Shown here in pieces: positions 58,527 to 64,000 of a stretch of 64,000 bases of DNA (its first letter is position 1; the number at the start of each line of letters is the position of its first letter). The translations under genes were made by a program, and so were the position numbers. The notes under the pieces are model-generated. The model was given only the letters and a program-made list of their open reading frames with translations. It searched no databases and was not told where the DNA came from. Where the stretch lies: positions 147,526 through 211,525 of the forward strand of contig NZ_MHXN01000003.1 of the NCBI RefSeq assembly GCF_001824475.1, given 5' to 3'. This DNA is from Phenylobacterium sp. RIFCSPHIGHO2_01_FULL_69_31. Its GTDB lineage: Bacteria; Pseudomonadota; Alphaproteobacteria; Caulobacterales; Caulobacteraceae.

Positions 58527-60887
58527 ATGAAGCGCGGCATGATGTGGGGTCTGGCGACGATGCTGCTGGCCGGATCGGCTGAGGCGGAGGTGTCCAGCGC
58601 CGTGCGCCAGGAGACGAGCGCCGTACCGGGGCTGGCCGCGCCGGCCGAACTGATCGTCGACCGCTGGGGCATTCCGCACATCTATGCGCAGTCGTCGCGC
58701 GACGCGTTCTTCCTGCAGGGCTGGAACGCCGCGCGCGACCGGCTCTGGCAGATCGACCTGTGGCGCAAGCGTGGCCTGGGCCGTCTGTCCGCGAGCCTGG
58801 GCCCCGCCTACGTCACGCAGGACCGGGCCACGCGCCTGTTCCTCTACCGGGGCGACATGGCCGCCGAATGGGCGGCGTACGATCCCGGCGGCAAGGAGGC
58901 GGTCGAGGCCTTCGCCGCCGGCGTGAACGCCTATGTGGCGGACGTCCGCGCCGGCAAGCGACCGCTCCCCGTGGAGTTCAAGCTGACCGACAGCCGGCCC
59001 GAGGACTGGAAGCCTGAGGACATCCTGCGCATCCGCAGCCACGCGCTGGTCTCCAACGTCGCCTCGGAAGTTGCCCGGGCCCGCACTATCTGCGCCGGGG
59101 GCGTGGAGGCCGACGCCCTGCGCCGCAAGCTCGAGCCGGCGCACAAGGTCACGATCCCCAAGGGGCTGGATCCTTGCGACGTGCCGGCGGACGTGCTGGC
59201 CGACTATGTGCTGGCAACCGAGCCCGTGAGCTTCAAGCCGCCGGCGCCCAGGACGCTTGCCCAGGTCATCGACGAGCGGTCGGCCGAGGGCTCCAACAAC
59301 TGGACCATCTCGGCGGCGCGCACGGCCACGGGCCGGCCGATCCTGGCCAACGACCCTCACCGAGCGGTAGGGACCCCGTCGCTCCGCTATATCGCACACC
59401 TCGATGCGCCGGGCCTGTCGATCATCGGGGCGGGCGAGCCCGCCCTGCCGGGCGTCTCCCTGGGACACAACGGGACCGCCGCCTTCGGCCTCACCATCTT
59501 CTACATCGACCAGGAAGACCTCTACGCCTACGAGACCAAGGGGGACGCCTATCGCTACAAGGGCGCCTTCGAGCCGATGACGGTGGTGCGGGAGACCATC
59601 GAGGTGAAGGGCGAGGCGCCGCGCGAGGTCGAGCTGCACTTCACCCGCCACGGGCCGGTGGTCTTCCAGGACGACGCCAAGGGCCGCGCCTTCTCCATCC
59701 GAACGATCTGGAACGAGCCGGGCCTCGCCGGCTATTTCGGCTCCTCGCGCCTGTGGCGGGCCAAGGGCTGGGAGGATTTCCAGACCGCGCGCGACCGCTG
59801 GGGCGCCCCGCCGCTGAACCTCGTCTATGCGGACACCAAGGGCGACATCGGCTGGTCGGCCGCCGGCCGCACCCCGGTGCGGCCCAATTGGGACGGCCTG
59901 ATGCCCGTGCCGGGCGACGGCCGCTACGAGTGGGCCGGTTTCGTGGAGGACGGCGGCCTACCCGTGGTGAAGAACCCGGCCGCAGGGTACTTCGCCACCG
60001 CAAACGCCATGAACATCCCCGCCGAACCAGCCTATCCCCGCGAGCGGCGCAAGCTGGGCTTCGAATGGGCGGACCCGTCGCGGACGCAACGCGTGCACGA
60101 AGTGCTGGACGGGCTGCCGAAGTCCACCCTCGCCGACTCCATGGCTTTGCAGGTGGACAGCGTCAGCCCGCAGGCGCGCCGCGGCGTGGCGCTGGTGAAG
60201 GGGCTGCAGAGCGCCGATCCGGACGTCGCGCGTGCGCTCGCCCTGCTCTCCGCCTGGGACGGGCACGAGAGCACCGACAGCGCCGCCGCCGCGATCTACG
60301 AGACCTGGGCGGTCAAGCACCTGGGCCGCCACACCGCCGCGGCCGCCGGCCTATCGGCCGATGCGCGGAAGCTGATCGGCGCAGGATCGCCCGACCCGGT
60401 CCTCACCTGGCTTGAGGCCCGGCCCGCCAAGGTCCGCGACCCGATCCTGCTCTCGAGCCTCGCGGACGCCGTGGGCGAGCTGAAGGGCCGCCTGGGCCCG
60501 GACATGGCCACCTGGACCTGGGGCCGCCTGCACAGGGCGACCTTCGTCCCGGCCGTCGCCGCCCTGGCCGACCCGCAGCTTGCCGCGCAGATGACGGTGG
60601 GTCCGCTCCAGGTCCCGGGGTCGTCCTCCACGCCGCGCGCCGCGACTTGGCGGGCCGAGGACTTCGCCCAGTCGGCCGGCGCCTCGGTCCGCCTCGTGCT
60701 CGACGTGGGGGCCTGGGACAACTCGATGGCGATCAACACCCCCGGCCAGTCCGCCGACCCGACCAGTCCGCACTACCGCGACCTGTTCCCGCTCTGGGCG
60801 GCCGGCGCTTACGTGCCCCTGCGCTTCAGCCGGGCCGCGGTCGAGGCGGACGCCGAGACGCTGATGCGCCTGACGCCGGCCCCTTAG
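58527..60887 (+). CDS. penicillin-acylase-family (Ntn) amidase
   Basis: 786 aa from ATG 58527, which has GGAGG 7 nt upstream; ATG 58509 is rejected. Signal peptide ends near AEAEV. An alpha subunit and spacer precede the maturation Ser S256 in EGSNNW, the N-terminal nucleophile created by autocleavage. The downstream beta subunit has TRHGPVV and GPHYRD-like regions. Relatives hydrolyse penicillin G, cephalosporins or N-acyl homoserine lactones. It lies tail-to-tail with TonB receptor 2, possibly a scavenging pair. Confidence 0.9.
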   Translation: MKRGMMWGLATMLLAGSAEAEVSSAVRQETSAVPGLAAPAELIVDRWGIPHIYAQSSRDAFFLQGWNAARDRLWQIDLWRKRGLGRLSASLGPAYVTQDRATRLFLYRGDMAAEWAAYDPGGKEAVEAFAAGVNAYVADVRAGKRPLPVEFKLTDSRPEDWKPEDILRIRSHALVSNVASEVARARTICAGGVEADALRRKLEPAHKVTIPKGLDPCDVPADVLADYVLATEPVSFKPPAPRTLAQVIDERSAEGSNNWTISAARTATGRPILANDPHRAVGTPSLRYIAHLDAPGLSIIGAGEPALPGVSLGHNGTAAFGLTIFYIDQEDLYAYETKGDAYRYKGAFEPMTVVRETIEVKGEAPREVELHFTRHGPVVFQDDAKGRAFSIRTIWNEPGLAGYFGSSRLWRAKGWEDFQTARDRWGAPPLNLVYADTKGDIGWSAAGRTPVRPNWDGLMPVPGDGRYEWAGFVEDGGLPVVKNPAAGYFATANAMNIPAEPAYPRERRKLGFEWADPSRTQRVHEVLDGLPKSTLADSMALQVDSVSPQARRGVALVKGLQSADPDVARALALLSAWDGHESTDSAAAAIYETWAVKHLGRHTAAAAGLSADARKLIGAGSPDPVLTWLEARPAKVRDPILLSSLADAVGELKGRLGPDMATWTWGRLHRATFVPAVAALADPQLAAQMTVGPLQVPGSSSTPRAATWRAEDFAQSAGASVRLVLDVGAWDNSMAINTPGQSADPTSPHYRDLFPLWAAGAYVPLRFSRAAVEADAETLMRLTPAP

Positions 60888-60891
60888 AGGC

Positions 60892-63444
60892 TCAGCGCCA
60901 GCGGTAGGTCACGCCCACGCCCACCATCCGCGGGGCGCCGGCGATGAAGGTGGGCAGGCCCAGGCTGTCGCCCGTGTTGCCGGCGTCGATGATGTAGTCC
61001 TCATCCGTCAGGTTGGAGGCGAAGGCCTCCAGCGTCACCGGCGAGTCCTCGCGGCTCCAGGAGACGCGCAGGTTCAGGAGGCCATAGGCCTTCTGGAACT
61101 CGTCCTGGACTCGGTCGGGCACGAAGTTGTTCGCCTGGAACACCGCCCGGTCGTTGGTGTCGTCGAAGAACACCTTGGACTGCCAGGTGTAGCTGGGCCG
61201 GATCTCCAGTTCGCCGCCCGCGAGCGGCGCGCGCCAGGAGACCGCCACCGACAGCGAGTGGTCGGGCGACAGCCGGAAGCGGTTGCCGTCGTAGGCGCCG
61301 CCGTCGAACCGGGCGTGGCTGTAGGCATAGGTCGCCAGCAGGTCGAGGTAGGAGGTCACCGCCCAGTCCGCCTGGCCCTCGAACCCGTAGGCCTTGGCCT
61401 TGCCGGCGTTGGTGATGACGAACAGCGTCCCCTGCTGCTCCACGGTCTGGAAGTTGTCGTAGTCGTAGCGGTAGGCCGACAGGTCCAGGCGCAGGCGACG
61501 GTCCAGGAGGGCCAGCTTGGCGCCGGCCTCGTAGCTGTCGACCGTCTCGGCGTCGACCTGGCCGAACCGCGGGGCCGTCCCCGGCGACGCGGGGCCCGAG
61601 GCGGCCAGCACCCCGGGGCGGCGGCCCCGGGCGAACGAGGCGTAGAGGTTGGCGTCGTCCGAGGCCGCATAGCGCGCGACCAGGCGCCAGGTGACGCCGT
61701 CGTCCTTCAGGTCCTGCTCGAACACCTGGCCGTTGCCCGTGGTCGGCTGGAACGTGACGCCGAACAGCGGGAGTTGCGAGGCCGGGATCTGCTGCACGGT
61801 AGGCAGCGAGAGCGCGCCCAGGATCGCTTGCGCCTGCGCGAGAGCGGCCGGGGTCCCGGCCGCCGCGACGGTCGCCGCGCCGATGGCGCCGCCCAGGACG
61901 CTGCGACCGCCGACCACGCGCGAACCGAAGCCCGTGGTCTTGTCGTCGCGGGTGAACCGTACGCCGGCCGACACCTCCAGCTTGTCGGTCACCTTGAAGG
62001 TGCCATCGGCGAAGACGTCGAACGAGTCCAGGTCACTGGTGGAGCTGGTTTCTTCCACGTGGTTCGCGCGCAGGTTCGCGGCGATGGCCGTCGCCTGGGC
62101 CGTGCTCAGCACCACGCGGTTGCCGCTGATACTGGCCACCAGCCCGCGCAACAGGGCGCCGGTAAAGGCGGTGTTGGCGAACACCCCGGCCGGCGCCGGC
62201 GTCGTGGCGGCCAGGCCGAGACCCGCGGCGCTGGCGTTGAGCTGGCCGGTCACGACCGCCAGGCCGATGCGCTCGTCGAACTGCAGCGGGACGCGCTGCC
62301 GGTCCTTGGCCTTGAAGATGTCGCCGCCGACGAAGCCGCGGAAACGGCCGCCGTTGTCGTAGTTGAGCCGCAGTTCCTGGCTCCACTGCTCGCCGCGCGC
62401 ATCGTTCAGGCCGGTGAGGATACCCAGGGCCGTCCCGTCGGGATCGAAGGTTTCCTCGCTGTCGTAGCGGCGATAGGCGCTGATGGAGTTCAGCGTCAGG
62501 GCGTCGGTCAGCTTGAACTCGGCCAGCGCCGTATAGCCGGTCACCATCCGCTCGAGGCCCAGCGGCCGGCCGCCCTCGAAGTTGGCCGGCGACGCCAGGG
62601 CCGCCGCGCTCTGCGGCCGCGTATCGCCCAGGACTTGGCCGGTGACCGGGTCGGTTGGTGAGAACCCGCCCGACTTGAACGAGGTGCCCGTGGGCTCGTC
62701 CTTCTGGTAGTTGGCGATAAGGTCGATGCCGACCCGCTCGTTCGGCTCGAACCGCAGCGCGGCGCGGAAGGCGCTGGTGTCCACCGACTGGAAGTCTTCG
62801 CCGCCCAGGGCGTTCTTCACATAGCCGTCGCGATACCGCAGCCGGCCGGACAGGCGCAGCGCCAGCTTGTCGTTCATGGGCAGGTTCACGGCCGCCTCGC
62901 CCATGCGGTAGTCGTAGTCGCCGGCCTCGACCTTGAAGTAGCCGTCGGCGCCGGCTGTGGAGGCCTTGGTCTGGATCAGGTTCACGCCGCCGATCAGGGC
63001 GCCGCGGCCGAACAGGGTGGACTGCGGTCCCTTGGCCACCTCGACCCGCTCCAGGTCGAACAGCTCCACGTATGAGCCCTGGGACTTGGAGATCGAGACG
63101 CCGTCCTGGAACACCGAGACCCGCGCCTCGGAATAGGGGTCCGTCGAGTCCGACGTGATGCCGCGCATCACGAAGCCGGGGTTGTTCGGCGACTGGTCCT
63201 GGACCTCGAAGCCGGGCGTGAACAGCGACAGATCGGCGAAGTCCTGGACGCCCAGCGCTTCCAGCCGCTCGGCGCCATACGCCGTCAGCGAGATCGGCAC
63301 GTCGATGGCCTGCTGCTGGGTCTTCTGGGCCGTGACGACGATCTCCTCGACCGCCGAGGCTTCCTGGGCCAGGGCCGCGGCCGGGAGGGCGCACAGGCCA
63401 AAGGCGCTCGCCGCGGCCAGCAGCCGCGCACGTGACATGGTCAT
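60892..63444 (-). CDS. TonB-dependent outer-membrane receptor 2
   Basis: 850 aa. A signal peptide ends near LAQEAS; TonB-box-like VEEIVVTAQK follows; plug with DVPISLTAYG, NNPGFVMRGI and FGRGALIGGVNLI; barrel ending YRWR. Sequence is of the FecA/sphingomonad type and differs from receptor 1. It imports an unknown ligand. It is convergent with the amidase gene, 4 nt apart at the stops. Confidence 0.93.
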   Translation of the reverse strand: MTMSRARLLAAASAFGLCALPAAALAQEASAVEEIVVTAQKTQQQAIDVPISLTAYGAERLEALGVQDFADLSLFTPGFEVQDQSPNNPGFVMRGITSDSTDPYSEARVSVFQDGVSISKSQGSYVELFDLERVEVAKGPQSTLFGRGALIGGVNLIQTKASTAGADGYFKVEAGDYDYRMGEAAVNLPMNDKLALRLSGRLRYRDGYVKNALGGEDFQSVDTSAFRAALRFEPNERVGIDLIANYQKDEPTGTSFKSGGFSPTDPVTGQVLGDTRPQSAAALASPANFEGGRPLGLERMVTGYTALAEFKLTDALTLNSISAYRRYDSEETFDPDGTALGILTGLNDARGEQWSQELRLNYDNGGRFRGFVGGDIFKAKDRQRVPLQFDERIGLAVVTGQLNASAAGLGLAATTPAPAGVFANTAFTGALLRGLVASISGNRVVLSTAQATAIAANLRANHVEETSSTSDLDSFDVFADGTFKVTDKLEVSAGVRFTRDDKTTGFGSRVVGGRSVLGGAIGAATVAAAGTPAALAQAQAILGALSLPTVQQIPASQLPLFGVTFQPTTGNGQVFEQDLKDDGVTWRLVARYAASDDANLYASFARGRRPGVLAASGPASPGTAPRFGQVDAETVDSYEAGAKLALLDRRLRLDLSAYRYDYDNFQTVEQQGTLFVITNAGKAKAYGFEGQADWAVTSYLDLLATYAYSHARFDGGAYDGNRFRLSPDHSLSVAVSWRAPLAGGELEIRPSYTWQSKVFFDDTNDRAVFQANNFVPDRVQDEFQKAYGLLNLRVSWSREDSPVTLEAFASNLTDEDYIIDAGNTGDSLGLPTFIAGAPRMVGVGVTYRWR

Positions 63445-63611
63445 CTTCTATCCCCTACGCAAAACGCGTGGGGCGCGCCCTAGCGTGACTGTACGACGGA
63501 TACGTGACGATCCGGGTGCGGGAGCCCGGCCCTGCCAAGATCGCCCACAGATGCGGCGCCAAAGCCGCAATCCCTTACGCCATAAGGTGTTGCTGCGATC
63601 CCGGCGATCGC

Positions 63612-64000
63612 TCAGACGCGGCCGGTGACCGGCACCAGCGCGCCCGTGACCGCCGTCGCCGCCTCGCTGGCCAGGAACAGCATCACGGCCGCCAGGTCGG
63701 CGGGCGCGACCCAGGTCGAGGGATCGGCGTCGGGCATGTCCGCGCGGTTGGCCGGCGTGTCGATGATCGAGGGCAGGACGGCGTTGACGGTGACGTTGTC
63801 GCCCTTCAGCTCCTCGGCCAGGGCCTGGGTCAGGCTGTGGACACCGGCCTTGGCGGCGGCGTAGGCGCCCATGCCCAGCGCGGCCTTCTGCGCCGCCGAC
63901 GAGCCCACATTGACGATCCGCCCCGCCGCGCTGCGCTTCAGATGCGGAACGGCGGCCCGGCAGGCGGTCGCGGCGGTCAGCACGTTCAGCCGGTACATGG
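63612..64000 (-). CDS. SDR oxidoreductase, truncated by the window end
   Basis: The C-terminal part of a classical SDR is visible (at least 128 aa): GRIVNVGSSAAQKAALGMGAYAAAKAG, with the catalytic Ser and the Tyr-x3-Lys of YAAAK, then TVNAVLPSIIDTPANRADMP. The N-terminal cofactor-binding part lies beyond the right edge. Fits 3-oxoacyl-ACP-reductase-like or other SDRs. Confidence 0.85.
   Translation of the reverse strand, partial: MYRLNVLTAATACRAAVPHLKRSAAGRIVNVGSSAAQKAALGMGAYAAAKAGVHSLTQALAEELKGDNVTVNAVLPSIIDTPANRADMPDADPSTWVAPADLAAVMLFLASEAATAVTGALVPVTGRV

Noticed and set aside
1-64000. CRISPR arrays, tRNA/rRNA genes, IS elements, phage genes
   Set aside because: No repeat-spacer pattern, transposase, integrase or RNA-gene signature was seen in reading the sequence.

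Overview
The window is very GC-rich, densely coded bacterial DNA with almost no intergenic space, many GTG/TTG starts and many 1-4 bp stop/start overlaps. Promoters fit a GCTANAWC-like -10 element, and TonB-dependent receptors sit beside exported hydrolases. Together this points to an alphaproteobacterium, most likely Caulobacterales (Caulobacter/Phenylobacterium-like). The genus call is inference.

Part 1 (about 0-27 kb) is an anaerobic nitrate-respiration island. It holds O2-independent ubiquinone hydroxylation (ubiT-ubiU-ubiV plus an overlapping FAD oxidase), molybdenum-cofactor genes (moaD, moaB, moeA, moaA, mobA), a B12-dependent ribonucleotide reductase (nrdJ), and a Crp/Fnr-type regulator without Fe-S cysteines. 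It also holds two NarK transporters, narGHJI, a PpiC chaperone, an outer-membrane porin, three hemerythrin-fold proteins and a beta-carbonic anhydrase. Six FNR-type boxes (TTGAT-N4-ATCAA, 8-9 of 10) lie in front of ubiT, moaD, moaA and in the regulator/narK divergent region. Three of them are followed at the same distance by a -10 element. The moaA leader folds into a closed multi-hairpin RNA that can compete with an anti-Shine-Dalgarno pairing, so it is a candidate riboswitch. No nitrite reductase is present in the window.

Part 2 (27-32 kb) is miscellaneous: an HxlR regulator divergent from an exported alpha/beta hydrolase, VOC, exported RidA, an ABM monooxygenase-like protein, LysR, a methyltransferase and a PNPOx-like protein.

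Part 3 (33.4-52.3 kb) is a peptide/amino-acid scavenging locus. It contains a TonB receptor, three exported S10 serine carboxypeptidases, two exported M61-like metallopeptidases, an exported amidohydrolase, a Tat-signal PLP enzyme, an ornithine-cyclodeaminase homologue, a class I aminotransferase, an amino-acid permease and an Lrp/AsnC regulator. Six promoters across this locus share one 19-bp element (consensus ACGAAARGAAAATCCGGCG) followed 8-9 nt later by a -10 box. The locus therefore looks like one co-regulated, apparently undescribed regulon. An aromatic aminotransferase (32.3 kb) flanks it.

Part 4 (52.3-64 kb) carries a dienoyl-CoA-reductase-like SDR, a K+ channel with a zinc ribbon, a DUF3008 protein, a tandem acyl-CoA dehydrogenase pair, a sorbosone-dehydrogenase-like lipoprotein, a penicillin-acylase-family enzyme, a second TonB receptor and an SDR cut by the window end. 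No tRNA, rRNA, CRISPR array, IS element or prophage was seen, and no gene-free stretch exceeds 300 bases.
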